Shown here: positions 1-12,575 of the stretch, piece by piece | Layout of the letters: each line of letters opens with the position of its first letter | How positions within the stretch are numbered: position 1 is the first letter of the stretch | NCBI GenBank assembly: GCA_009760885.1 | Contig: CM019696.1 | Location: forward strand, 43,136,221 to 43,200,220 | DNA length: 64,000 nt | Source: Achatina immaculata | Taxonomy: Eukaryota; Mollusca; Gastropoda; Stylommatophora; Achatinidae | Direction of reading: 5' to 3' | The notes under the pieces: model-generated | Databases searched by the model: none | Seen by the model: the letters and a program-made list of their open reading frames with translations, nothing else | Told to the model about the DNA's origin: nothing | Position numbers and translations under genes: made by a program

Positions 1-790
1 TAATACCGACGCATAGATTATAGGTGTGAATGTAATACTACCAACAGTGAGATTATATGTGTGGGTATAATAATGCCAACATAGAGTTTATATGCGCGGG
101 TGTAATAATACCAACATAGAGATTACATTCGCGGGTGTTATAAAACCAACACAGAGATTATATGCCTGGTGTAATAATATAAACATGGAATTTTTATGCC
201 TGGGTGCAATAATAGCAGAATGGATATTATATGTGTGGGTGCTATAATGCCAACATAAAGATTATATGCGTGGATGTAATAATACCAACATAGAGATTAT
301 GTGCATTGGTATAATAATACCAACTTAGAGTTTATATGCGTGATTGTAACATTACTAATACAGAGATTATATGCGTGGGTGTAATAATCCCAACATTTAT
401 TTATATGCGTGGGTGAAATAATCTCAACATTTAGTTTATATGCTTGGGTGTAATAATCCCAACATTTAGTTTATATGCGTGGGTGTAATAATCCCAACAT
501 TTAGTTTATATGTGTGGGTGTAATAATACGTAAATAGAGATTATATGCATGGGTGTAACAGTACCAACATTTAGTTTATATGTGTGGGTGTAATAATACG
601 TAAATAGAGATTATATGCATGGGTGTAACAGTACCAACATTTAGTTTATATGTGTGGGTGTAATAATACGTAAATAGAGATTATATGCATGGGTGTAACA
701 GTACCAACATTTAGTTTATATGCGTGGGTGTAATAATACCAACATTTAGTTTATATGCGTGGGTGTAACAGTACCAACATAGAGTTTATA
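1..790. repeat. 35-bp minisatellite, open at left edge
   Basis: About 22 head-to-tail copies of a 35-bp unit with the core ttatatgcgtgggtgtaata. The array continues beyond the left edge. Copies left of about 400 are diverged. From about 510 to 720 a 70-bp dimer (one monomer with acgtaaatagaga, the next with cagtaccaacattt) is repeated three times almost unchanged, so a higher-order unit has formed. No protein is supported. Confidence 0.93.
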
Positions 791-1250
791 ATAGTCTGTC
801 CCTGTATGAGTCTGTCTCTGTCTGTGTCTGTCAAAGCTGCCAGAGACAGAAATCAGAAAAAGTGAAATAGAAAGTGCGCTGGCGCTGGGGTGGAGGTGGG
901 AGTATTCCTGATTTTGTTGAAGAGATAAAACATTTACAACTGTGGCTGAGATAAACAAACAGGAGAATAATCAAATAGCCAGACGGACAGACAAACAAGT
1001 AGGCAAACCAACAAACAATCAGACAGACTGACAAACAATCAGACAAACCAATAAACAATCAGACAAACAGACAGACAAACAATTAGTCCAGCAACCAAAC
1101 AGACAAGCAAAGCTACAAACAGACAGACAGATAGACGGACAGTCAGGGATACAGAAAAGGAAACAGACAAGCAAAGCTACAAACAGACAGACAGATAGAC
1201 GGACAGACAGGGATACAGAAAAGGGAACAGACAGATAAGCAAAAAATAAA
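791..1250. repeat. Degenerate CAGACAGACAAA microsatellite with a 64-bp duplication
   Basis: A purine-strand low-complexity tract built from acagacagacaaacaa-like words. Within it a segment beginning agacaagcaaagctac occurs at 1101 and again 64 bp later at 1165, nearly unchanged. Reading frames here are compositional artefacts. Confidence 0.85.
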
Positions 1251-1640
1251 CAAAATCTAGAGATCGTGAAAGGTCACAGTTTGCGTGAATTGTCTAATGA
1301 TTTTTGATGGCCGTTGTTTAAACAATGAAATGGATGATAATGCTGATGACGATAGTAAAATGTGACACACTCAGGACAAGACAGACCAGGACATGATAAG
1401 ACAGGCCGGCCACCACGTGTCTGTGGTCTGGGAATGGCCATCTCTCTCACACCTTGACAGCTATACCCTCGTTCTACCTTCAGCTACAGCTACCAGAAGC
1501 GAGGGGCAAGGTGTGAGCCAGATGTCTGATAAACGTAACCACGGGCAACCAGCTTCAGTTGCCACTGCTCCCTCTTCGGTCCTAAACTGCAGATATCGCT
1601 GGACAGAGTTTATGTTTCATGTTGGACTGTTAGATCACAT
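1251..1640. other. Unassigned unique sequence
   Basis: Mixed-composition sequence between two arrays. A 94-codon open frame begins at 1393 but runs into the following 44-bp repeat, and I recognise no domain in it. No other feature is visible. Confidence 0.5.
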
Positions 1641-2235
1641 ATCAGATGTTTCTTACAGTTTTATGCAGGGTTGTTAGATCACATATCAGATGTTTCTTAC
1701 AGTTTTATGTAGGGCTGTTAGTTCACATGTAAGATGTTTCTTACAGTTTTATGTAGGGCTGTTAGTTCACATGTAAGATGTTTCTTACAGTTTTATGTAG
1801 GGTTGTTAGATCACGTGTAAGATGTTTCTTATAGTTTTATATAGGGTTGTTAGATCACATGTAAGATGTTTCTTACAGTTTTATGTAGGGCTGTTAGTTC
1901 ACATGTAAGATGTTTCTTACAGTTTTATGTAGGGCTGTTAGTTCACATGTAAGATGTTTCTTACAGTTTTATGTAGGGCTGTTAGTTCACATGTAAGTTG
2001 TTTCTTACAGTTTTATGTAGGGCTGTTAGTTCACATGTAAGATGTTTCTTACAGTTTTATGTAGGGTTGTTAGATCACATGTAAGATGTTTCTTACAGTT
2101 TTATGTAGGGTTGTTAGATCACATGTAAGATGTTTCTTACAGTTTCATGTAGGGCTGTTAGATCACATGTAAGATGTTTCTTACAGTTTTATGTAGGGCT
2201 GTTAGATCACATGTAAGATGTTTCTTACAGTTTTG
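1640..2235. repeat. 44-bp minisatellite
   Basis: About 13 copies of a 44-bp unit with the core atgtttcttacagttttatg. Two main variants, gggctgttagttcacatg and gggttgttagatcacatg, occur in runs, which suggests local spread of variants. Confidence 0.95.
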
Positions 2236-2239
2236 TGCG

Positions 2240-2380
2240 GACAGAAGATACATTTGTGACAGTAAACAGATAGAAGATGTATTTATGACAATAAACAGAG
2301 AGAAGAGCAATTGTGACAGCAAACAGAGAGAAGGTGTATATGCGTTCTGAAACAGAAAGAATATGTGATTGTAACATTAA
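2240..2380. repeat. Diverged ~29-bp repeat
   Basis: Four imperfect copies of a roughly 29-bp unit containing tgacagtaaacagagagaag follow directly on the 44-bp array. Spacing between the tgac words is 28-29 bp. Confidence 0.7.
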
Positions 2381-3124
2381 ACAAAGATAGTGTTCTTCTG
2401 TTAGTAAACTGTGGTTTATTCTTATTATTACGTGTGATAATCAAATTTGTGTGAAGTCGAAGTTGATCTGAAAATGATGAAAAAAAGATTGCAACCTCGA
2501 TGAAAACTAATGCAGATAGAATAAGGTCTCCAAAACTGTTTGTATGTTTATGATGCTAATACAAACACATATGTACAGGTCTTCGTAAACAACAGCCCAT
2601 ACTGTCTTGTTGCCTCCACAGCTCTAAGTGTGACTTGTGTACAGATGTGAAGTTGATGAAAAGCTTTCACGAATGGAAATGATGGCGGAAATTTATCCTG
2701 AAAATATGTGACTTTTGCAATTCTTTGACAGAAACTGACTTCTGGTTTTTGTTTGTTTCTGTCGACAGAAGGCCTACATCTTCTAGGACGGTGTCGGAAG
2801 TAAAGTTTTTTCTGGACTATTCACAATTTATCAACAGGACTTTCACTTTGCTGAAGTCAAAGTCACCTGACTGAAAGACACAGTCATCTTGCTGAAACTG
2901 TAAGTTTGATATTTTCATTTTTTAAACTTTATTAGTTGACAAATGCCTTATTTTACAAGACTTTACATTACTTTTGTTTCACCATACAGGACACAAATAC
3001 GTGATTATTTTTATACTATGTCTGGATATAGCTGCATCAGAGAATGTGCATCAAATCTTCTCCCTTCAACAGTTTCTCTGTCTCCATACATGTTCTCATG
3101 TTTTCTTTTATCTGACCCACATCA
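2381..3124. other. Unassigned sequence
   Basis: No tandem structure and no recognisable coding domain. Short open frames starting at 2943 and 2974 run into the next repeat array and are not credible genes. Confidence 0.5.
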
Positions 3125-3370
3125 ACAAACAGCTTCTCAAGCCCTTTGCATATCATCAACAAACAGCTTCTCAAACCTTGGCATATCATAAAAAACAGCT
3201 TCTCACGTCCGTGGCATATCATCAAAAAAAAAGCTTCTCAAGTCCTTTGTATATCATCACCAAACAGCTTCTCACAACCTTGGCGTATCATCAACAAACA
3301 CCTTCTCAAGTCCTTGGCTTATCATAAAAAAACAGCTTCTCAAGACCGTGACATATCATTAACATTTTCA
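3125..3370. repeat. 33-bp minisatellite (first of two adjacent)
   Basis: About seven imperfect copies of a 33-bp unit with the core catatcatcaacaaacagct. The unit is a multiple of three, so frames stay open through it. That openness is not evidence of a protein. Confidence 0.9.
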
Positions 3371-3384
3371 TCTCTAGGAAGTTG

Positions 3385-3602
3385 TTTTTACCAGAGTTGC
3401 GACCTCTCTGAGTCTGTTCTTACCAGAGGTTGTGTCCTCTCTGAGTCTGTTCTTACCAGAGGTTGTGTCCTCTCTGAGTCTGTTCTTACCAGAGGTTGTG
3501 TCCTCTCTGAGTCTGTTTCTATAAGAGGTTGTGTCCTCTCTGAGTCTGTTCCTATCAGAGGCTATGTCCTCTCTAAGTCTGTTTCTATAAGAGGTAGTAT
3601 TA
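3385..3602. repeat. 33-bp minisatellite (second, unrelated unit)
   Basis: Six to seven copies of a different 33-bp unit with the core gttgtgtcctctctgagtct. It shares the period but not the sequence of the array immediately to its left. Confidence 0.9.
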
Positions 3603-3683
3603 GAAGGAATGCATTTACAAACTATTTATCTCATTCCTCCCCACACACACAAATACACATACAAACACCCTATCAGTTCACAA

Positions 3684-3687
<4 letters not shown>

Positions 3688-3735
<48 letters not shown>

Positions 3736-3737
3736 TG
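3688..3737. repeat. (TC)n(TG)n compound microsatellite
   Basis: Uninterrupted TC dinucleotides pass directly into TG dinucleotides. Confidence 0.97.
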
Positions 3738-3850
3738 TTGTGTATACAATGTGACACTAAATGATACATCATTGGAATGTAACACTAGAAACTATGTAGA
3801 TATTTTGAACCTGTTTATTAAAAACAAATAAAGTAAGATCTGGCCTATTG

Positions 3851-4090
3851 TTTTGACACTTCCTGTGCGATTAATTCACGACTGTTAAAGTTTTGACACG
3901 TCTCGTGTGATTATTTCACGACGGTTACAGTTTTGACACTTTCCGTGTGATTATTTTCCGACTGCTACAGTTTTGACACTTCTCTTGTCATTATTTCACG
4001 ACAGTTACTGTTTTTTACAATTTTCGTGTGATTATTTTCCGATTGTTACAGTTTTGACACTTTCTCTCTCATTATTTTACGATTATAATG
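3851..4090. repeat. 40-bp minisatellite
   Basis: Six diverged copies of a 40-bp unit, with ttttgacac starting near 3851, 3891, 3931 and 3971. The core is ttttgacacttctcgtgtga. Confidence 0.9.
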
Positions 4091-4117
4091 CTGAGACCCT
4101 GGAAAGTCTAAGCTAAA

Positions 4118-4650
4118 CAGTCATCGCAGGACGTTTCAGTTTCTTAACATTCTGTCAGCAGTCATCGCAGGACGTTTCAGTTTCTTAACATTCTGTCAGC
4201 AGTCATCGCAGGACGTTTCAGTTTCTTAACATTCTGTCAACAGTCATCGCAGGACGTTTCAGTTTCTTATCATTCTGTCAAAAGTCATCGCAGGACGTTT
4301 CAGTTTCTTAACATTCTGTCAACAGTCATCGCAGGACGTTTCAGTTTCTTATCATTCTGTCAACAGTCATCGCAGGACGTTTCAGTTTCTTATCATTCTG
4401 TCAACAGTCATCGCAGGACGTTTCAGTTTCTTATCATTCTGTCAACAGTCATGGCAGGACGTTTCAGTTTCTTAACATTCTGTCAACAGTCATCGCAGGA
4501 CGTTTCAGTTTCTTATCATTCTGTCAACGGTCATCGCAGGACGTTTCAGTTTCTTATCATTCTGTCAACAGTCATCGCAGGACGTTTCAGTTTCTTAACG
4601 TTCTGTCAACAGTCATCGCAGGACGTTTCAGTTTCTTATCATTCTGAGGT
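4118..4650. repeat. 41-bp minisatellite
   Basis: About 13 near-identical copies of a 41-bp unit with the core tcatcgcaggacgtttcagt. Variation is confined to a few positions (cttaacat/cttatcat, gtcagc/gtcaac), which points to recent expansion. Confidence 0.96.
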
Positions 4651-5217
4651 TTTGTTTTTTTTAAACCAGTTAAAAACATTGCAGTCTCATTACTTGCTGA
4701 GGTTTGTTGTACATTTAAAAGTAACTACAATCTTTTTACTGACTGAGGTTTCTTTTACAAGAAAAAGTAACTACAATATCTTTACTGACTGAGGTTTGTT
4801 GTGTAAGGAAACGTAACTACAATCTTATTAGTAGCTGAGGTTTGTTGTTCAAGCAAAAGTAACTACATTCTCTTTACTGACTGAGATTTATTGTACAAGC
4901 AAATGTAACTACAATCGTATTACTGGCTCAGGATTGTTGTACACGTCAAAGCAACTACAATCTCTGTAATGACCAAGGTGTGCTGTACAAGCAAAAGTAA
5001 CTATGACCTCTTTATTGAGTGAGGATTGTTGTATAAGCAAAAATAACTACAATCTTATTAATGGTTGAGGTATGTTTTACAAGAAAAAGCAACTGCAGTC
5101 TTATTACTGGGTAAGGTTTGTTGTACAGACAAAAGTAATTACAATCTCTGTACTGGCTGAGATTTTTTGTACAAGTAAAAGTAACTACAACCTCTTTACT
5201 GAATGAGGTTTGTTGTA

Positions 5218-6204
5218 CAGTCCGGCATAAATCATAGCTGGATTTTTCAAACGGAAAATAAATAAGCACTATACATATTTTTGGTTAAAAAAAAAGTGAA
5301 ATGAAACTCAGAAAAGTGGGTATTTTTATTATTACTGACAATCATATTTTGAAAATTACGCCGGTTAGATGACCGCCATTACATTTGATACATTCAGCCA
5401 GACGTCTTGAAAATTCCTGCATAACACCATTTAACATGTTCAAAGGGATATTTTGAATGCAGTGTCGGATTCGATCCTTTAGGTCTGCAGTTGACTGTGG
5501 TCGACTAGCATACACCGTGTTCTTGAGATACCCCTACAAAAAGAAGTCTGTGGCCGATAAATCCGGTGACCTTGCCGGCCAATGAATATCCCCAAATCTG
5601 GAAATAAGACGATTGGGAAATACTTGTCGCAGCATGGCCATGGACTGACGGGCTGTGTGGGCAGTTGCTCCATCTTGTTTAAACCATATTAGTCTCTTAT
5701 TTCTATTGGCCAAGTCTGGAATGAAATATTCAGTTTGCATCTGCACATAAAGATCAATATTAACAGTAAGAGGATGCCAGGTGTCAAAGCGTTCCTAACA
5801 GCTGATCGCCGAGGGCTACTCAGCAATGCGTTGGGGACTTCTTGAATTCGTTCAGGTGTCTGGTGAGTTCTTGTACGACCAGTAGACTTGTTATTAAGGC
5901 AATTATCGGTTTCCTTAAATTTTTTGACCCACCTCAAAATTGTTTTGTTCTCCTATCGGGAACATTATCACGGGGATGCAACTCAAAATGGCGACGAAAC
6001 TTTCGTTGTACTGTAATATACGATTCTCCACTTTAAAAAAAAGTTTAAACGGTGAATGCGCGATGTTGTGTTTGTCAAGAAGCCATGGTTAAAAATGACC
6101 GTTTGTCTGCTTCATCTCTGTCGTTATTTCTTTTTTTTTTTACACGTATTCAGTTTCAGCGCACTGTGTCAGTTAAATCCAGTCATGCTTTATGCCATAC
6201 TCTG
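5218..6204 (-). mobile_element. Mariner-like DNA transposon, internally deleted (987 bp)
   Basis: The element interrupts the 46-bp array. Its left end begins cagtccggcataaatcatag. The reverse complement of its right end begins cagagtatggcataaagcat, and similarity continues for a few bases (ctggattt in both), giving imperfect terminal inverted repeats of about 28 bp. It is flanked by TA at 5216-5217 and 6205-6206, as expected for Tc1/mariner elements. Removing the element and one TA restores the array word ttgttgtacaag. Coding remnants lie on the minus strand. The element is too short for a full transposase and is non-autonomous. Confidence 0.93.
5342..6036 (-). pseudogene. Mariner-like transposase remnant
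   Basis: Read on the minus strand, an N-terminal helix-turn-helix part (including RWVKKFKETDNCLNNKS) is followed by a C-terminal catalytic part with WFKQDGATAHTA and WPARSPDLSATDFFL, ending at a TGA at 5342-5344. Between the aspartate in QDG and the one in ATD lie 41 residues, the spacing of DD41D (rosa-type) mariners. Damage is visible: a frameshift near 5938-5943, an internal deletion near 5785 that joins the helix-turn-helix part to the later catalytic part and removes the region of the first catalytic aspartate, and a TAG at 5534-5536 where this family usually has tryptophan after DFFL. The family is clear; the sub-lineage is inferred from the spacing alone. Confidence 0.88.
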
Positions 6205-7005
6205 TACAAGCAAAGGTAACCACAATCTCTTTACTGACTGAGGTTTGTTATACAAGCAAAGGTAACTACAATCTCTTTATTGACTGAGGTTTGTTGTACA
6301 AGCAAAGGTAACTACAATCTCTTTACTGACTGAAGTTTGTTGTAAAAGCAATGGTAACTACAATCACTTTACTGACTGAGGTTTGTTGTACAAGCAATAG
6401 TAACTAAAATCTATTTACTGACAGAGGTTGTTGTACAGGAAAAGGTAACTACAATCTCTTTACTGACTGAAGTTTGTTGTACAAGCAATGGTAACTAAAA
6501 TCTATTTACTGACAGAGGTTTGTTGTACAAGCAAAGGTAACTACATTCTCTTTATTGACTGAGGTTTGTTGTACAAGAAAAGGTAACTACATTCTCTTTA
6601 TTGACTGAGGTTTGTTGTACAAGCAATTGTAACTATAATCTATTTACTGACAGAGGTTTGTTGTACAAGCAAAGGTAACTAAAATCTATTTACTGACAGA
6701 GGTTTGTTGTACAAGCAAAGGTAACTACAATCTCTTTACTGACAGAGGTTTGTTGTACAAGCAAAGGTAACTACAATCTCTTTACTGACCGAAGTTTGTT
6801 GTACAAGCAATGATAACTAAAATCTATTTACTGACTGAGGTTTGTTGTACAAGCAATGATAACTACAATCTATTTACTGGTTGAGGTTTGTTGTACAAGT
6901 ACAGGTAACTACAATCTATTTACTGGTTAAAGTTTGTTGTATTAGCAAAGGTAACTACAATCTATTTACTGACTGAGGTTTGTTGTACAATTAAAAATAA
7001 TTACA

Positions 7006-7149
7006 GTGTGACGCCAAGTACAATTCTTCCTATCCATCTTCTTCTACATACATTATTTCATACCATATTTTTATTATGAACTTTTGTTTATGAAATGTAG
7101 TAATTCTGTCATTTCTAAGTTTATTCTTGGAAGATTTGGTACTTACTTC
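7006..7149. other. Short spacer between arrays
   Basis: AT-rich sequence without visible repeats or coding potential. Confidence 0.5.
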
Positions 7150-10100
7150 TTACAACTAAGCTATCATGGTGCTCTATTATTTCTTACAAGTAAGCTGTCA
7201 TGGTAGCCTATTATTTCTTATAAGTAGGCTGTCTTGTTGACCTATTACGTTTTTCAACTAGACTGTCATGTTGACCTATTATGTTTTACAACTAGGCTGT
7301 CATGGTGGCCTATTATTTCTTACAACTAGGCTGTCATGGTGGCCTATTATTTCTTATAACTATACTCTCATATTGGATTATTATTTCTTGCAACAAGGCT
7401 GTCATGTTGGCCAATTATTTCTTACAACTAGGTTGCCGTGGTGCCCTATTATTTCTTATAACTAGGCTGTCATGGTGGCCTATTATTTATTATAATTAGA
7501 CTGTCATGTTGGAGTATTATTTCTTACAACTAGACTGTCATGATGGCCTAGTATTTCTTACAACTAGACTGTCATGATGGCTTATTATTTCTTACAACTA
7601 GATTGTCATGATAGCCTATTATTTCTTACAACTAGACTGTCATGATAGCCTATTATTTCTTACAACTAGATTGTCATGATAGCCTATTATTTCTTACAAC
7701 TAGACTGTCATGATAGCCTATTATTTCTTACAACTAGACTGTCATGATAGCCTATTATTTCTTACAACTAGATTGTCATGATAGCCTATTATTTCTTACA
7801 ACTAGACTGTCATGATAGCCTATTATTTCTTACAACTAGACTGTCATGATAGCCTATTATTTCTTACAACTAGATTGTCATGATAGCCTATTATTTCTTA
7901 CAACTAGACTGTCATGATAGCCTATTATTTCTTACAACTAGACTGTCATGATAGCCTATTATTTCTTACAACTAGATTGTCATGATAGCCTATTATTTCT
8001 TACAACTAGACTGTCATGATAGCCTATTATTTCTTACAACTAGATTGTCATGATAGCTATTATTTCTTACAATTAGATTGTCATGATAGCCTATTATTTC
8101 TTACAACTAGATTGTCATGATAGCCTATTATTTCTTACAACTAGATTGTCATGATAGCCTATTATTTCTTACAACTAGATTGTCATGATAGCCTATTATT
8201 TCTTACAACCAGATTGTCATGATAGCCTATTATTTCTTACAACTAGATTGTCATGATAGCCTATTATTTCTTACAACTAGATTGTCATGATAACCTATTA
8301 TTTCTTACAACTAGACTGTCATGATAGCCTATTATTTCTTACAACTAGATTGTCATGATGGCCTATTATTTCTTACAACTAGATTGTCATGATAGCCTAT
8401 TATTTCTTACAACTAGATTGTCATGATAGCCTATTATTTCTTACAACATGATTGTTATGATAGCCTATTATTTCTTACAACTAGATTGTCATGATAGCCT
8501 ATTATTTCTTACAACTAGATTGTCATGATAGCCTATTATTTCTTACAACTAGATTGTCATGATAGCCTATTATTTCTTACAACTAGATTGTCATGATAGC
8601 CTATTATTTCTTACAACTAGACTGTCATGATAGCCTATTATTTCTTACAACTAGATTGTCATGATAGCCTATTATTTCTTACAACTAGATTGTCATGATA
8701 GCCTATTATTTCTTACAACTAGATTGTCATGATAGCCTATTATTTCTTACAACTAGATTGTCATGATAGCCTATTATTTCTTACAACTAGATTGTCATGA
8801 TAGCCTATTATTTCTTACAACTAGGCTGTCATGGTGAACTATTATTTCATACAACTAGGCTGTCATGGTGAACTATTATTTCATACAACTAGGCTGTCAT
8901 GGTGAACTATTATTTCATACAACTAGGCTGTCATGGTGAACTATTATTTCATACAACTAGGCTGTCATGGTGAACTATTATTTCATACAACTAGGCTGTC
9001 ATGGTGAACTATTATTTCATACAACTAGGCTGTCATGGTGAACTATTATTTCATACAACTAGGCTGTCATGGTGAACTATTTTCATACAACTAGGCTGTC
9101 ATGGTGAACTATTATTTCATACAACTAGGCTGTCATGGTGAACTATTATTTCATACAACTAGGCTGTCATGGTGAACTATTATTTCATACAACTAGGCTG
9201 TCATGGTGGACTATTATTTTTTACATGTAGTCTCTCATGGTGGACTATTATTTCTTACAACTAAGCTGTCATGGTCGACTATTATTTCATACAATTAAGC
9301 TGTCATGATGGAGTAGTATTTCTTACAACAAGACTGTCATGTTGGCCTATTATTTCTTACAACTAGGCTGTCAGGATGGCTTATTATTTCTTACAACTAG
9401 ACTGTCATGGTGGCCTATTATTTCTTACAACTAGGCTGTTATGGTGGCCTATTATTTCTTACACCTTAACTATCATAGTGACCTATTGTTTCATACAACG
9501 AGGCTGTAGCGTTAGACTATTATTTCATACAATTCAGCTGTCATAGTGGACTATTATTTCATACAATTCACCTGTCATAGTGGACTATTATTTCATACAA
9601 TTCACCTGTCATAGTGGACTATTATTTCATACAATTCACCTGTCATAGTGGACTATATTTCATACAATTCACCTGTCATAGTGGACTATTATTTCATACA
9701 ATTCACCTGTCATAGTGGACTATTATTTCATACAATTCACCTGTCATAGTGGACTATTATTTCATACAATTCACCTGTCATAGTGGACTATTATTTCATA
9801 CAATTCACCTGTCATAGTGGACTATTATTTCATACAATTCACCTGTCATAGTGGACTATTATTTCATACAATTCACCTGTCATAGTGGACTATTATTTCA
9901 TACAATTCACCTGTCATAGTGGACTATTATTTCATACAATTCACCTGTCATAGTGGACTATTATTTCATACAATTCACCTGTCATAGTGGACTATTATTT
10001 CATACAATTCACCTGTCATAGTGGACTATTATTTCATACAATTCACCTGTCATAGTGGACTATTATTTCATACAATTCACCTGTCATAGTGGACTATTAT

Positions 10101-11945
10101 TTCATACAATTCAACTGTCATAGTGGACTATTATTTCTTACAATTCAACCGTCATAGTGGACTATTATTTCATACAATTCAACTGTCATAGTGGACTATT
10201 ATTTCATACAATTCACCTGTCATAGTGGACTATTATTTCATACAATTCAACTGTCATAGTGGACTATTATTTCATACAATTCAACTGTCATAGTGGACTA
10301 TTATTTCTTACAACTAAGCTGTAGCGGTAGACTATTATTTAATACAATTAAGCTGTCATTCTGGATTATTATTTATACAACTAAACTGTCATTCTGGATT
10401 ATTATTTATACAACTAAACTGTCATTCTGGATTATTATTTATACAACTAAACTGTCGTTCTGGATTATTATTTATACAACTAAACTGTCATTCTGGATTA
10501 TTATTTCATATAACTAAGCTGTCATGGTGGACTATTATTTCATACAACTAAGCTGTCATGGTGGACTATTATTTCTTAGAACTAAGCTGTCATTCTGGAC
10601 TATTATTTCTTACAACTAGGCTGTCATGGTGGACTATTATTTCTTAGAACTAAGCTGTCATTCTGGACTATTATTTCATACAACTAAGCTGTCCCGGTGG
10701 ACTATTATTTCTTACATCTAATGTGTCATATTTGACTATTATTTCATACAACTAACCTGTCATTGTGGACTATTATTTCATACAATTAAGCTGTCATGAT
10801 AATGTAGTATTTCTTAAAACAAAACTGTCATGTTGGCTTTTATTTCTTACAAATAGGCTGTCATGATGGCTTATTATTTCTTACAACTAGACTGTCATGG
10901 TGGCCTATTATTTCTTACACCTAAACTGTCATGGTGGCCTATTATTTCTTACACCTAAACTGTCATGGTGGCCTATTGTTTCATACAACGAGGCTGTTAT
11001 GATTTTTTATTATTTCTTACAACTAAGTTGTCATTCTGGACTATTATTTCATGCAACTAAGCTGTCATGGTGGACTATTATTTCATACACCTAAGCTGTC
11101 ATTCTGGACTATTATTTCTTAGAACTAAGCTGTCATGGTAGACTATTATTTCCTACAACTAAGCTGTTATAGTGGACTATTATGTCTTACAACTAGGCTG
11201 TCATGGTAGACTACTACTTCATACAACAAAGCTGTCATGGTGGACTACTTTTTCATAGAACTAAACTGTCATGGTGGACTAGTACTTCATATAACTAAGT
11301 TGTCATGGTGGACTATTATTTCATATAACTAAGTTGTCATGGTGGACTATTATTTCTTAGAACTAAGCTGTCATGGTGGACTATTATTTCTTAGAACTAA
11401 GCTGTCATTCTGGACTATTATTTCTTACAACTAGGCTGTCATGGTGGACTACTATTTTATGCAACAAATTGTCATGGTGGACTATTATTTCATACAACTA
11501 AGCTGTCATGGTGGACTATTATTTCTTACAACTAAGTTGTCATGGTGGACTATTATTTTGTACAACTAAGCTGTCATGCTGACTGATCATTTTGTACATA
11601 TAGACTGTCATAGTGACCTAATATGTGTTACACACAGACTGTTGCGGCTGTCTATTATTTCTTACAACTAGACTGGCATGATGACTAATCATTTTTACTA
11701 CTATACTGTTATGGTGACCTACTATTTGTTAAGCACATACTGTTATGATGATCTACTATGACTTCATTGCAAACTAATATTTGTTATATATAGACTGTCA
11801 TGGTGACCTACTATTTGTTACGCGTAGACTGTCATGATGACCTACTATTTGTTACACACTGACTGCAGTGGTGACCTACTATTTCTTACAGAGCGACTGT
11901 CATGGTGACCTACTATTTTTTACACATAGACTGTCATGTTAATTT
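7150..11945. repeat. 4.8-kb 34-bp minisatellite with variant blocks
   Basis: Roughly 140 copies of a 34-bp unit with the core ctattatttcttacaactag. It consists of blocks of one variant each. Unit gattgtcatgatagcc dominates about 7500-8815. Unit ggctgtcatggtgaac fills about 8820-9200. Unit cacctgtcatagtggac fills about 9530-10290. A shorter form with tcattctggattatt lies at 10340-10505. Mixed, older copies occupy both flanks. Short open frames here are repeat artefacts. Confidence 0.96.
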
Positions 11946-12044
11946 ACCTTTTGTACAGACAAACAAGTTATGTTAAGTTCAGGTCGTGAGACAGCTTACG
12001 TAGACGTGTACGTTTTGCTGGCCAACCTCCTTACATACCTTGAC

Positions 12045-12430
12045 AGTGCTGAAAGTAAAGATCATACTGTCAGGGCTGAAAGTAAGGATCATACTGTCAG
12101 GGCTGAAAGTAAAGATCATACTGTCAGGGCTGAAAGTAAAGATCATACTGTCAGGGCTGAAAGTAAAGATCACACTGTCAGGGCTGAAAGTAAAGATCAC
12201 ACTGCCAGGGCTGAAAGTAAAGATCACACTGCCAGGGCTGAAAGTAAAGATCACACTGCCAGGGCTGAAAGTAAAGATCATACTCTCAGGGCTGTAAGTA
12301 AAGATCATACTGTCAGGGCTGTAAGTAAAGATCATACTGTCAGGGCTGAAAGTAAAGATCATACTGCCAGGGCTGTAAGTAAGTAAAGATCATACTGTCA
12401 GGGCTGTAAGTAAAGATCATACTGCCAGCT
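12045..12430. repeat. 27-bp minisatellite
   Basis: About 14 copies of a 27-bp unit with the core agtaaagatcatactgtcag. Because 27 is a multiple of three and the unit lacks stops in several frames, long overlapping open frames arise on both strands. They encode only the repeat. Confidence 0.95.
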
Positions 12431-12479
12431 GAGAGTGCACAAAAAGAAAATGTAAAGGAAATTAAGACTGGATGTGTGA

Positions 12480-12575
12480 TAACATGCTGAACAAAAGACT
12501 CGAAACTTGACCTTCATACATAATAACGTGGTGAAAACAAAAACTAGAAACTTGACGTTCATATAATACTAACTG
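12480..12575. repeat. Left half of a ~47-bp repeat split by a 2.9-kb insertion
   Basis: Two copies of a unit containing aaactagaaacttgac and cataataacgtggtgaa lie here. The same unit (aaaactagaatcttgac, tataataacatgatgaag) reappears at about 15475-15535. The material between was therefore inserted into a pre-existing tandem repeat. Confidence 0.75.

Larger units (their letters stand above)
4650..7005. repeat. 46-bp minisatellite, split by a mariner-like insertion
   Basis: A 46-bp unit with the core gaggtttgttgtacaagcaa is repeated on both sides of the insertion at 5218-6204. The left part (4650-5217) is more diverged than the right part (6205-7005), where copies resemble one another closely. 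The TA inside ttgttgtacaag served as the transposon target. Confidence 0.95.

Noticed and set aside
1393..1677. 94-codon plus-strand frame as a small gene
   Set aside because: It has no recognisable domain and its end runs into the 44-bp repeat.
12000..12386. Overlapping 127-138 codon frames on both strands
   Set aside because: They are produced by the 27-bp repeat.
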